From contig NZ_AP017295.1 of assembly GCF_001548375.1 (NCBI RefSeq), forward strand, positions 3,320,501-3,384,500: DNA of 64,000 nucleotides, given 5' to 3'. A program made the translations under genes and the position numbers. Positions 54,733-63,215 of this stretch are shown piece by piece (within the stretch, counting starts at the first letter, position 1; every line of letters starts with the position of its first letter). A model generated the notes under the pieces. It saw only the letters and a list, made by a program, of their open reading frames with translations. It did not search any database and was not told where the DNA came from. This stretch comes from Nostoc sp. NIES-3756. Its GTDB lineage: Bacteria; Cyanobacteriota; Cyanobacteriia; Cyanobacteriales; Nostocaceae.

Positions 54733-54791
54733 CTTAGTGCCATTCAGTCATTAGTCATTAGTCCATAGTCCATAGTCAACAGTTTATAGTT
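54733..54791. repeat. Solo MITE end joined to an STRR array
   Basis: CTTAGTGCCATTCA (54733-54746), identical to the end of the element at 51385-51582, runs directly into heptamers GTCATTA, GTCATTA, GTCCATA, GTCCATA, GTCAACA. No partner end is seen upstream. Confidence 0.75.
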
Positions 54792-54873
54792 ATTAATTTT
54801 TATACCCTGCTCCCTGTTCCCCTCTTGGGAGGGGTTAGGGGTGGGTTACTGACTCATTTCCCCAAACCAAATC

Positions 54874-55419
54874 TTATTTCAAATCTAGTAACCCTTCTTC
54901 TTTTAATTTTGGATTAAAACGCAATTGTGTTTTTAATCCGCGTAATTCTAAAGTTTCTAAAATATCTGTTTCTACTCGTCGAGCTACATTTTTGATAATT
55001 TTAGTTTGTGTGAGTTCGTCATTAGTAGGTTTGTGATAATTTGCCTGTTCTTCCTCTGTCATTAAAGTTTTCACATCTACAGGCTGTATCCATTTCTCTT
55101 TATCTTCTCCATTCCCCGCAGGAATATCACCACTCTCAGCTATCCAAGCCTTTTCAATATTTTCCAAAATTGTCCGATTAGGACGTTCAATAGTTTGCAC
55201 TTTCACCCAATAGCAATGTTTTGGCTGTCGTACTAAATGCTGTCTGAGACTGAGATATACATCACGAGAATATCCGATAAATTGCAGGGTTTTTTCTTGG
55301 TCAAAAACTGCATATACTCCAATCTTTTCCTGATAAATTTCAGGCAATTGACCATCTTCATCAATATAAGGAATATATTCAAGATTAACTAAATGAGAAA
55401 TATTAATTTCTGTAGTCAT
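54874..55419 (-). CDS. GIY-YIG nuclease-family protein
   Basis: A 181-residue protein with a GIY-YIG-type fold near residues 28-105: KIGVYAVFDQEKTLQFIGYS (GVY and FIG in place of GIY and YIG), then SRDVYLSLRQHL and ENIEKAWIAESG (candidate Glu). The second half is helical and unknown. Cyanobacterial relatives are hypothetical; nuclease activity is not certain given the variant motif. The gene starts directly at an STRR array that fills the 50-bp gap to proA upstream on the same strand. Confidence 0.75.
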   Translation of the reverse strand: MTTEINISHLVNLEYIPYIDEDGQLPEIYQEKIGVYAVFDQEKTLQFIGYSRDVYLSLRQHLVRQPKHCYWVKVQTIERPNRTILENIEKAWIAESGDIPAGNGEDKEKWIQPVDVKTLMTEEEQANYHKPTNDELTQTKIIKNVARRVETDILETLELRGLKTQLRFNPKLKEEGLLDLK

Positions 55420-55472
55420 AAGGTTGACTGTTGACTGTTGACTGTTGACTGTTGACTATGGACTAATGACTA
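55420..55472. repeat. STRR array filling the gap between proA and the GIY-YIG gene
   Basis: GTTGACT units repeat four times, then GACTATG, GACTAAT, GACTAAA. The array begins beside the GIY-YIG start codon and includes the stop codon of proA (55470-55472). Confidence 0.85.
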
Positions 55473-56735
55473 AAACCTCCCATTCCCCTGAATAATATGC
55501 TTGAGGGTAGTCAAGGTTTCTAGACTGATAAATCCCCGGCGATGACCTTTTTGATTGGACATTCCTAAAAAAACTGAATCACCCCGTGATGGGTTACGGG
55601 AGAAGCGGGGAGATGTGTTGATATAGGTAGCGGCGCTGTTAACTCCTAGCGCAAATTGGCGACTTTCTTGATAGGATTCAGTGGCGATAGAATCAGCATG
55701 ACCGCTACTGTATTGATTTATCCAGGCGATCGCACTATCTAAGCTATCTACCAGTTTAAATGCTACTGTCTTAGTTAAATACGGGTTGCCCCATTCGTTA
55801 TCTTTTGCCAGTTGCAATTGGGGAAAGGCTTCTACTAATTCTGCATCGCCTTTAATCTCGAAACCTTTTTCTTTGAGGCTATTCCACAATACTGCTAACG
55901 ATGAAGGCATGGCTTGGCGATGAATTAGCACCTTTTCGATGGCGTTGACGGGATCTGGTTCGCTTTCATGGCTATCAAGAATCATCCAACGTACAATTTC
56001 TAAGCTGCTATTTAACGACCAATACAGATAACAGTTCCCCATTGCTGACTTTAACACTGGGCAAGTCGCTTGACGTACTACCTGCTGTATCAAACTGGAA
56101 CGTCCGTAGGGAATGACTAAGTTGATATATTGGTCTTGAGTGATTAAATCGCGTAGGGAACCGCCGTGTTCTGTGGTTACTAGTTCCACACACCCGGCTG
56201 GTAGTCCAACTTCGACAATAGCATTTTGCAATGCTTCAGCGATCGCGGCGTTGGAATGACTCGCTTCTGTACTACCCTTAAGGATGATACTATTGCCAGT
56301 TTTAATACACAACCCTGCGGCGATCGCTCCTAAATCGGGAAAGGCTTCATAAATAAAGGCAATCACTCCCAATGGCATTAATTGGGAATAACTTTGAGAG
56401 TCTTCTGGTTGATAGTCGGCGTTTCTCACCCGTCGTAAGGGGTCAGATATTTCCCCCAACCTTTGGAGAATTTCTACTGTTGTCTCCAACCTACTGGGGG
56501 TTAGCTTTAACCAATCTAAAATTAACTCTGGCACAGCCATTTCCCGGCTTGCCTCTAGATCCAAGGTATTTGCTTCTAAAATGTCATCAAATGCCTGTTC
56601 TAGTGCTTGTGCCATCGCCAGAACAGCGCGACTACGGTCTACCCCCTTAGTAGTGCCTAACTTCAGGGAGGCGTGAAAAGCACGCTTGGCGCTTTTCATA
56701 GGTTCGGGACAATCATCTACGGCTGCAACGGTCAT
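55470..56735 (-). CDS. proA: Gamma-glutamyl phosphate reductase-like protein (divergent ProA)
   Basis: A 421-residue aldehyde dehydrogenase-superfamily protein of ProA length. The catalytic Cys is C235 (AMGNCYLYWS). Family features are LGVIAFIYEA, ILKGSTEASHSN, GNPYLTKTVAFKLVDS and SRGDSVFLGMSNQKGHRRGF. Several positions differ from ordinary ProA as I recall it: EAFP instead of EARP, VIPYGRSSLI instead of IPRGG-LI and KSAMGNCY instead of KHxxGxCH. It may be a specialised paralog; proline synthesis is the default prediction. Four bp separate it from the upstream zinc-ribbon gene, so they are one transcript. Confidence 0.75.
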   Translation of the reverse strand: MTVAAVDDCPEPMKSAKRAFHASLKLGTTKGVDRSRAVLAMAQALEQAFDDILEANTLDLEASREMAVPELILDWLKLTPSRLETTVEILQRLGEISDPLRRVRNADYQPEDSQSYSQLMPLGVIAFIYEAFPDLGAIAAGLCIKTGNSIILKGSTEASHSNAAIAEALQNAIVEVGLPAGCVELVTTEHGGSLRDLITQDQYINLVIPYGRSSLIQQVVRQATCPVLKSAMGNCYLYWSLNSSLEIVRWMILDSHESEPDPVNAIEKVLIHRQAMPSSLAVLWNSLKEKGFEIKGDAELVEAFPQLQLAKDNEWGNPYLTKTVAFKLVDSLDSAIAWINQYSSGHADSIATESYQESRQFALGVNSAATYINTSPRFSRNPSRGDSVFLGMSNQKGHRRGFISLETLTTLKHIIQGNGRF

Positions 56736-56739
56736 TTAA

Positions 56740-57162
56740 TTATCGTCTGTAAGTAAGCCAGACCATGAGTGCCGGCAAAAGAACCAACAATAGCGCTACC
56801 ATTGCCCAAGCGATGAGACTAGAACCATTGGCCATTCGCAGTGCTAATGGTAGCCATATAATCACTAGCACGAAAATACTGCCTAAGGCTATAGGTAAGT
56901 ATCTTTCTCCCAATTTTGAGTGGACGAGGTTCCAATTGTTGCCATTCCAGCGCCAAGCGCGTTTGTAGGGATATGTGGTAGAAAGTTCTTCTAACACATG
57001 ACCATTATCTTCTACTACAAAGATTCGCTGACAGCGATCGCAACCAAAAGCTTCTGTCAGCGTAATCGGTACTAATTTGCCTCGACGACGGCAAGGGCAA
57101 GGATATTCACTATTTAAGTCGATTTTTTCGGGTTTTTTAGATTGCACAAGCGTTTTTAGCAA
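56740..57162 (-). CDS. Small zinc-ribbon, two-helix membrane protein
   Basis: A 140-residue conserved cyanobacterial hypothetical protein. N-terminal zinc knuckles (YPCPCRRRGKL and FGCDRCQRIF) precede two transmembrane helices (about 89-108, YLPIALGSIFVLVIIWLPLA; about 115-137, IAWAMVALLLVLLPALMVWL). Cotranscribed with the proA-like gene 4 bp downstream. Function unknown. Confidence 0.8.
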   Translation of the reverse strand: MLKTLVQSKKPEKIDLNSEYPCPCRRRGKLVPITLTEAFGCDRCQRIFVVEDNGHVLEELSTTYPYKRAWRWNGNNWNLVHSKLGERYLPIALGSIFVLVIIWLPLALRMANGSSLIAWAMVALLLVLLPALMVWLTYRR

Positions 57163-57413
57163 TTAAAAATATAAAAATTTTTGGGGCATTGGGAACTTAG
57201 CACTCATAACTTTTCCAACTAATCTGGAATGTATGAGCGTGCAGATAAAAACCAAGTAAATTGCTTGTTTAAATATTTCTGTATTTTCATATCTAAATTA
57301 CAAAAATAATGTATTGATATCTGATTAGTTATTTATGGTGCAAGCATCTAGTGTACATTTTTAGCTTACGTGGCGGACTCTCCCAAGACAACCCATTAGA
57401 GATGTATTTATTC
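57163..57413. other. Spacer
   Basis: No ORF or repeat recognised. Confidence 0.4.
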
Positions 57414-57540
57414 TAAAAAACAGCGAACAAGTCACAGGCAACAGGGCTAAGAGCCTTTTAAGGTAAGGATTTGATGATTGATGCTCTTAACTATCAGCCG
57501 ACTGCCATAACTTAATTTTTATGTTCAGTTGTTCGCTCTC
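57414..57540 (-). ncRNA. Candidate structured small RNA with intrinsic terminator
   Basis: On the minus strand about 125 nt fold into a rod: outer helix AGCGAACAA/TTGTTCGCT (57529-57537 with 57422-57430), then GGCA/TGCC, then TAAGAGC/GCTCTTA (57483-57489 with 57448-57454). The outer helix is followed directly by GTTTTTTAG, a proper T-run terminator, which fixes the strand. No SRP RNA or tmRNA motif is visible. It could be a regulatory RNA, or a 6S-like rod although it is short for that. Confidence 0.45.
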
Positions 57541-57859
57541 TGCCATGAACTAAGTCCCACCATCGGCGATCGCTACTCTTTCTGCGTAGGATTGACTGTT
57601 AAGATGCTCTCATCCCGGTATTTTCAGCCACCTGTTTCTAATTAAAGGCGATCGCTAGGAAAGAACTTTCTGTTCCCCTGACTATTCTTCAAAATGTCCC
57701 ACTTTTATGATGCACCCGATAATACTGCTATCTACTTAAGTATTATCTTTTAGTTTAATATACTCTCTACATTAAACTGTTCATCTACCCCGATAAACGC
57801 AGTCGTCAGTTGTTAACTGTTTCAGTAACTGGTGTAATATTACTCTTGTTTTTCTCAAA
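57541..57859. other. Spacer between the RNA candidate and tRNA-Gly
   Basis: Two HIP1 sites and AT-rich DNA; no gene recognised. The promoter of the RNA candidate would have to lie in its left part. Confidence 0.4.
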
Positions 57860-57931
57860 AGCGGGTAACGCGATTCGAACGCGCGACATTCACCTTGGCA
57901 AGGTGACGCTCTACCACTGAGCTATACCCGC
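57860..57931 (-). tRNA. tRNA-Gly (anticodon GCC)
   Basis: A complete cloverleaf on the minus strand: acceptor GCGGGTA/TACCCGC with discriminator U, D arm GCTC/GAGC, anticodon stem TCACC/GGTGA with loop TTGCCAA (anticodon GCC), five-base variable loop, T arm GCGCG-TTCGAAT-CGCGT. CCA is not encoded, as usual in cyanobacteria. Confidence 0.97.
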
Positions 57932-58067
57932 AAACCTCACATATACAAATATGTCACATTAATTTTTATTTGTCAACTGTTTAAATTGATAAATTTTTCT
58001 GGGTGTGGGTTAGAGATGAGGAGTGGAAGCGGAAAGGCAGGATGCAGAATATTTTAACTTACCACTC

Positions 58068-58160
58068 ATCACGCTGCTCATCGCCCCGCTACCGCTAACA
58101 GCACGCGCTAAACGCGCCGCTACCGCGCTTCAGCACTCAGCACTCATCACTCATCACTCA
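58068..58160. repeat. Compound dispersed repeat ending in AGCACTC heptamers at the ribH stop
   Basis: CCGCTACCGCTAACAGCACG and GCTAAACGCGCCGCTACCGC are followed by AGCACTC, AGCACTC, ATCACTC, ATCACTC units. The ribH stop codon (58154-58156) lies within the last unit. Same compound element as at 44326-44372. Confidence 0.85.
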
Positions 58161-58723
58161 GAAGACTCTGCGGTCAAATTACCGATGTTGGCGTTAGGAA
58201 AAGCGGCTGGTAGAGATTGGGTACGGGAATATGGGTCTGTTAGGTTAGAACGTAGCTGGCGCATGAGGCTAGCCATTTCTAGAGCATTCATGGCATAATC
58301 CCAGCCGTGATTGGCTTTAATGCCTGCTCTTTCTAAGGCTTGCTGCATCGTATCTACCGTTAAAATGCCAAAAATCACAGGTACTCCTGTCTGGAAACTC
58401 GCAGCCGCTACTCCCTTAGCTACTTCTGAGGATACGTAATCGAAATGAGGTGTTTGTCCGCGAATGACTGCACCAAGACAAATTACCGCGTCATAACGAT
58501 GGGTAAGGGCTAGTTGACGAGCAACCAGAGGCACTTCAAAACTACCAGGAACCCAAACATAATCTACCTGATTACCTTCGGGATCAGGGTCTACACCGTG
58601 GCGTTTTAAACAATCTTGGCATCCTTGCACCAGCTTTGTGGTTACAAGGTCATTGAATCGACCAATCACTATTGCTAAACGCAAAGGTTCTGTTTGAGTA
58701 AAGGTTCCCTCGAAAACTGCCAT
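58154..58723 (-). CDS. ribH: 6,7-dimethyl-8-ribityllumazine synthase
   Basis: Penultimate enzyme of riboflavin synthesis. The 189-residue protein has [54 protein letters not shown] (catalytic His) and [19 protein letters not shown], all in place. C-terminal residues after about 160 are a variable tail. Full length; TGA lies within a heptamer array. Confidence 0.96.
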   Translation of the reverse strand: MAVFEGTFTQTEPLRLAIVIGRFNDLVTTKLVQGCQDCLKRHGVDPDPEGNQVDYVWVPGSFEVPLVARQLALTHRYDAVICLGAVIRGQTPHFDYVSSEVAKGVAAASFQTGVPVIFGILTVDTMQQALERAGIKANHGWDYAMNALEMASLMRQLRSNLTDPYSRTQSLPAAFPNANIGNLTAESSE

Positions 58724-58782
58724 GTCTCTACCTGAAATCTACTATACTTCTTGTCAATATACATTTCTTCTTAAAAGATGGA

Positions 58783-58873
58783 AGAGCAGAAGAACACAAT
58801 TAGGTAATGACAACAAGAAAAATTTGTCAATTTATCTTGTATTTGATACCTGTGATAGTGGATCTTCTGCTCT
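58783..58873 (-). terminator. Long hairpin downstream of psbZ
   Basis: Perfect 11-base arms AGAGCAGAAGA (58783-58793) and TCTTCTGCTCT (58863-58873), with inner complementary AGGTA/TACCT and ACAAG/CTTGT segments. The whole 91 nt can form one long interrupted stem, and on the minus strand it is followed by a T-rich CATCTTTTAAG. It probably marks the end of the psbZ transcript; a small RNA is also possible. Confidence 0.5.
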
Positions 58874-58918
58874 TGTAGTCTTAATATTGTTTAACTAAAT
58901 CCTAGACAAAACACTTGC

Positions 58919-59107
58919 CTAGACTACGAAAAAGTTTAACAACCCTACTAAAAGTACCAAGGCAATCCAAACACCAGAACCAACCCAGAGGAGCTTTTTC
59001 GATTCAACCCAGTTTTGTGGAGTAGCATAAGCAACAGGTACGCCTATAACCAACACAAAAGATAGTAAAACAAGTGATACCAGGGCAAATTGGAATATTA
59101 TGGTCAT
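58919..59107 (-). CDS. psbZ: Photosystem II protein PsbZ (Ycf9)
   Basis: A 62-residue thylakoid protein with two transmembrane helices: [20 protein letters not shown] and [20 protein letters not shown], linked by [16 protein letters not shown], as in PsbZ. It stabilises the PSII antenna and dimer contacts. The ATG at 59107 (MTIIFQF) follows GGGAGAAG at the right distance; an in-frame TTG five codons earlier is not the likely start. Confidence 0.96.
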   Translation of the reverse strand: MTIIFQFALVSLVLLSFVLVIGVPVAYATPQNWVESKKLLWVGSGVWIALVLLVGLLNFFVV

Positions 59108-59221
59108 TTTGACTTCTCCCAAGACAGCGAAATACTAAAGGAAGCACTAAAAATAGAATATCGTAACTGGCGACACTGACAGTTTTTCCTTATTTGTAAC
59201 CTAGCAGAAATTGCGACAATT

Positions 59222-59300
59222 AGTTAATAGTCCATAGTCCATAGTCAACAGTCCATAGTTGACTGTTGACTGTTGACTGTTGACTAATGACTAATGACTC
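59222..59300. repeat. STRR array upstream of the tRNA nucleotidyltransferase gene
   Basis: About eleven heptamers: AGTCCAT-type units, then TTGACTG units, then TAATGAC units. Part of the array is self-complementary (AGTCAACAGT/ACTGTTGACT), so it could fold. A spurious ATG of the repeat (59294) is in frame with the gene. Confidence 0.85.
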
Positions 59301-59302
59301 TT

Positions 59303-62014
59303 ATGGATTTAATTCTTTGCCACACCACAGCAGATTTTGATACCTTGGGCGCAGCCGTAGGGTTAACTTGTCTATTGCCAGGAAGTAAGATTGTGTTGAC
59401 TGGTGGCGCACATCCGCCTGTGCGGGATTTTTTGGCGCTGCATCGGGATGAGTATCCGTTGATTGAAAGACGTTCGGTAAATGCTGAGAAAATTCGATCG
59501 CTAACGGTGGTAGATGCACAACAGCGCGATCGCCTGGGTAAACCTGCTGAGTGGTTGGATTTACCTCAAGTCAAAACAATTACCGTCTACGACCATCATA
59601 TGGGACAGGACTCAGATATTCCTGCTACACAGTTTCATATTGCCCCAGTAGGTGCAACGACGACGTTGATTGTGGAGGAATTACAGCAGCAGCAAATCAC
59701 CCTCAACCCTGCCCAAGCCACGGTAATGGCTTTGGGTATTCATGTAGATACGGGTTCTTTGACCTACGACCAATCAACCCCACGGGATGCGGTGGCTTTA
59801 GCTTGGTTGATGGCACAAGGCGCTAGTTTATCAGTAATTTCCAGTTACCGTGACCCTGGTTTATCTCCCCAATTGCAGAGACTGTTAACCGAAGCATTAG
59901 AAAAATTAGACTATCTTTGCTTGCGTGGTTATACTATTGCTTGGGTGACTTTACAAACCGAGGGGTTTGTCCCAGGATTATCAAGTCTGGCATCGCAACT
60001 GATAGAGTTAACAGAAATTGATGCCTTGCTGTTGGCAAACGAACACCCCTTAAATAAGGATGATTCACGCCTCACAGTGATTGGGCGATCGCAAATTCCT
60101 GGTTTACATCTCAACCAATTATTCCAATCCTTCGGCGGTGGTGGTCATTCCCAAGCTGCATCACTCAATTTACGTGGTGTCGATAGCCAAGATATCCTGC
60201 AACAACTCCTCAAGGGTGTCAAAGCGGCTATTCCTCATCCGCCTACAGCCAGAGATTTAATGTCTTCGCCAGTGCGCACAATTCGCCCGGAAACCACCAT
60301 TGCCGAGGCACAACGAATATTATTACGTTATGGTCACTCTGGCTTGTCTGTAGTCGATTCCCAAGGGCAACTGATGGGTGTGATTTCTCGCCGTGATTTG
60401 GATATTGCCCTACACCACGGATTTAATCATGCGCCAGTCAAAGGCTACATGACAACCAATGTCAAAACAATCGCCCCAGACACGACATTGCCACAAATTG
60501 AGTCGTTAATGGTGACTTATGATATTGGTCGCTTACCAGTGCTAGAGAACGGTCAGTTAGTAGGTATTGTCACTCGGACAGATGTGTTGCGGGAACTGCA
60601 TCAAAATAGTCGTGAGTCGGGAGAAATCAATCCAGGGTTTAAACCTCCACTTAGCACTCAGCACTCAAAACTCAGCACTGAATTACAGTCTCGCCTCAAT
60701 CCCCAACTCTGGCAATTACTCACCACCGCTTCCCAAGCAGCAGAGGAAAGGGGTTGGCATTTATATTTGGTAGGGGGTGCGGTAAGAGACTTGCTATTGG
60801 CGGAAGCCGCAGATAAGAGTCTCATGATTACAGATATTGATTTGGTAGTTGATGGTTTCCACAAATCAGCCGATGTGGGTGCAGGTGTGGAACTAGCAAA
60901 AGCACTGCAAGAAATTTACCCAGCCGCCCGTTTAGAAATTCACGGTGCTTTCCAAACGGCGGCTTTGTTGTGGCACAAAGACCCAGAATTAGATTCATTA
61001 TGGGTAGATATTGCCACTGCCAGAACAGAGTTTTATCCTTACCCAGCAGCCAATCCTGAAGTTGAAGCTAGTTCTATTCGTCAAGATTTATACCGCCGCG
61101 ACTTTACTATCAATGCCCTCGCCTTGCGCCTCACCCCTCCCCGCGCGGGTGATTTACTAGATTTCTTTGGCGGTTTCCTAGATTTAAAAGCCAAGCAAAT
61201 CAAAGTTCTCCATGCCAACAGCTTTATCGAAGACCCCACCCGCATTTATCGTGGTGTGCGCTTTGCGGTGCGTTTTGGATTTGCTATTGAACCACGTACC
61301 GAAGAATATATCCGCTATGCCATCAATAGTGGCGTTTACGATCGCACCGCCCAAACCAACACCAAAACCCCAGCCCTACAAACTCGCCTCAAAGCAGAAT
61401 TAAAGCATATCTTAGAAGCGCCCTACTGGCGATCTGCTTTAGAATTACTCGATGATTTAGGGGCTTTGCAGTGCATCCATCCCACTCTCAGTTTAGATAG
61501 TGAACTCAAAAGTCAATTGCGGTTATTAGAACGCTGTTTGCGGCGATTTGCACCACAGCCTAATTTGATTCCTTGGCAAATGCGCTTAGAAGTTATCATT
61601 GCCCACCTAAAACCACAGTATCGGGGTAAAGTCGCCAAAAATCTACAATTACAAGAAGATAGCATTAAGCACTTACAAAACTTAGCTAAAGCTAAAAGCG
61701 AGATTGAAGAATCTTTACCTAAAGTTCAATATCCTAGCCAAGTAGTGCAATTACTCCGTAAATATAACTTAGAAATATTGATTTTAATTGCCTTACAAAG
61801 TCAGCAAAAAATTAGGCGGCAAATATGGTACTACTTAACTGTTTGGGCTAATGTGCAGCCAATATTAAACGGTAATGACCTGAAGAAATTAGGATATAAA
61901 CCTGGCCCGCAGTATAAACAAATATTAGATGATATATTAGCTGCTACTTTAGATGGATTAATTAGCGATCGCGCAGAGGTCGAAAAGTTTTTGTCACAGC
62001 ATTATCCTCTTTGA
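59303..62014 (+). CDS. DHH-CBS-poly(A)polymerase/tRNA nucleotidyltransferase fusion
   Basis: A 903-residue multidomain enzyme. About 1-310: DHH/DHHA1 phosphoesterase ([44 protein letters not shown]). About 315-435: two CBS domains ([40 protein letters not shown]). About 465-900: class II nucleotidyltransferase of the CCA-adding/poly(A) type ([50 protein letters not shown]). It should add A or CC to tRNA 3' ends. The linker at about 449-460 ([12 protein letters not shown]) is encoded by AGCACTC-type heptamers. I start at the ATG at 59303 because 59294 lies in the repeat array. Confidence 0.92.
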   Translation: MDLILCHTTADFDTLGAAVGLTCLLPGSKIVLTGGAHPPVRDFLALHRDEYPLIERRSVNAEKIRSLTVVDAQQRDRLGKPAEWLDLPQVKTITVYDHHMGQDSDIPATQFHIAPVGATTTLIVEELQQQQITLNPAQATVMALGIHVDTGSLTYDQSTPRDAVALAWLMAQGASLSVISSYRDPGLSPQLQRLLTEALEKLDYLCLRGYTIAWVTLQTEGFVPGLSSLASQLIELTEIDALLLANEHPLNKDDSRLTVIGRSQIPGLHLNQLFQSFGGGGHSQAASLNLRGVDSQDILQQLLKGVKAAIPHPPTARDLMSSPVRTIRPETTIAEAQRILLRYGHSGLSVVDSQGQLMGVISRRDLDIALHHGFNHAPVKGYMTTNVKTIAPDTTLPQIESLMVTYDIGRLPVLENGQLVGIVTRTDVLRELHQNSRESGEINPGFKPPLSTQHSKLSTELQSRLNPQLWQLLTTASQAAEERGWHLYLVGGAVRDLLLAEAADKSLMITDIDLVVDGFHKSADVGAGVELAKALQEIYPAARLEIHGAFQTAALLWHKDPELDSLWVDIATARTEFYPYPAANPEVEASSIRQDLYRRDFTINALALRLTPPRAGDLLDFFGGFLDLKAKQIKVLHANSFIEDPTRIYRGVRFAVRFGFAIEPRTEEYIRYAINSGVYDRTAQTNTKTPALQTRLKAELKHILEAPYWRSALELLDDLGALQCIHPTLSLDSELKSQLRLLERCLRRFAPQPNLIPWQMRLEVIIAHLKPQYRGKVAKNLQLQEDSIKHLQNLAKAKSEIEESLPKVQYPSQVVQLLRKYNLEILILIALQSQQKIRRQIWYYLTVWANVQPILNGNDLKKLGYKPGPQYKQILDDILAATLDGLISDRAEVEKFLSQHYPL
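60654..60681 (+). repeat. In-frame heptamer array inside the nucleotidyltransferase gene
   Basis: Four units GCACTCA, GCACTCA, AAACTCA, GCACTGA. The same heptamer is in the array at the ribH stop. Its product is a flexible linker between CBS and transferase domains. Confidence 0.8.
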
Positions 62015-62094
62015 TAACATACCTATTTTTAAGGAAGGGCAAGATGCCCAGCCTAAAAAACTAACAAAATTATCCCGCCAGCATACTACAACCT

Positions 62095-62775
62095 TTAAAT
62101 TGTATCTGGGTCAATATTTAACTCTCTTAGTTTAGCTGCTAAACGTTCAGCTTTTTGCTGTGCTTGTTGCGCCTCTTCTTCTGGTGTTGGTACTAATACC
62201 CCATCTGCCGTAAAAAACCTTACCAATTCCTGATGAACTCCCAGATATAACCCTAACTGCTGACTCCACAAAAATCCTTGCACGTTTGGTTGTAGAGGTT
62301 CATATTTTCCATCTAATAGATGAAACCCGGCAAATTCTTGTGTATATGGGTCAAACCAAAAATAATCCGGTGTACGGAAGGTATCTTGATAAATAGTTTT
62401 CTTTAAACCTTTATCTGTTTTAGCTGTTGAGTCAGACAATATTTCTAAAATTACGTTGGGATATTTACCATCTTCTTCCCACACTACCCAACTTTTACGA
62501 GTTTTGCGTTCAGTTCCTAAAACGACAAAAAAGTCCGGGCCTCGGAAATATTCTGATTTCAGTTGGCGTGGACTATAGTAGATAGTTAGATTACCCACCG
62601 CATAGAAATCATTTCTATCTCGCCACACCCATTCTAAACATTGTAAAAGTAAAATTATTTGTCGTAAATGTAGTTCCGTTTCCAAGGGCGGTTCGTCACT
62701 CCATAAATCACCAGGGGGAAATATTACATCTTGGGAGATGTCTTTTTGTGATTCTAATTCTTGGGCAATAGTCAT
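62095..62775 (-). CDS. Uma2-family (DUF820) endonuclease-fold protein
   Basis: A 226-residue protein of the PD-(D/E)xK-fold Uma2 family, greatly expanded in cyanobacteria. The core reads GPDFFVVLGTERKTRKSWVV, KYPNVILEILSDSTAKTDKG, KKTIYQDTFRTPDYFWFDPY; Asp, Glu and Lys of the motif (PD, ILEILS, K of TDKGLKK) are visible. The C-terminal helix EEEAQQAQQKAERLAAKLRE is the typical tail. Cellular role unknown. Confidence 0.88.
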   Translation of the reverse strand: MTIAQELESQKDISQDVIFPPGDLWSDEPPLETELHLRQIILLLQCLEWVWRDRNDFYAVGNLTIYYSPRQLKSEYFRGPDFFVVLGTERKTRKSWVVWEEDGKYPNVILEILSDSTAKTDKGLKKTIYQDTFRTPDYFWFDPYTQEFAGFHLLDGKYEPLQPNVQGFLWSQQLGLYLGVHQELVRFFTADGVLVPTPEEEAQQAQQKAERLAAKLRELNIDPDTI

Positions 62776-63215
62776 AGAATCAATTTGGTGTCAATTATTG
62801 GTGCGATTATTTTAGCATTTATAATAATTTTGATTAACCACAGAGGCTCAGAGGAGGACACTTGCGTGCGGGGGTTCCCCCCGTTGAGCAAAGTGTTCGT
62901 CACACGGAGAAAATCTGTTAACTTTGCGAAATCTTCTTGTGCTACACTGTAGTTTATAATCAAACCTCAAACCAGAAAGCTGCAATGAAGTAGTAATGAA
63001 GTAATGTTGCGTCTCGTCAACAAATGTCAAAACCGAATCAGCAAAACATATTTGACAGGTTACTTCTCCATAGTCATGAGCTAACAGACTTTTCCTAATT
63101 CATATCTATATTTAGCCGTTTTGTGAGTTTTTGCGGTTGTATTTTTTGTTTGTCTAATCTACCCGTAGCTTATTGCATAAATGGGTAGGATTTTGTCAAT
63201 TGAGGTTTGAAAATA
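62776..63215. other. Spacer upstream of the ABC-F gene
   Basis: Contains a GCGGGGGTTCCCCCCG palindrome near 62869-62884 but no gene. The ORFs here are out of coding character. Confidence 0.45.

Noticed and set aside
62761..63030. Short ORFs on both strands
   Set aside because: No start context, no conserved pattern and mutual overlap; considered spacer.
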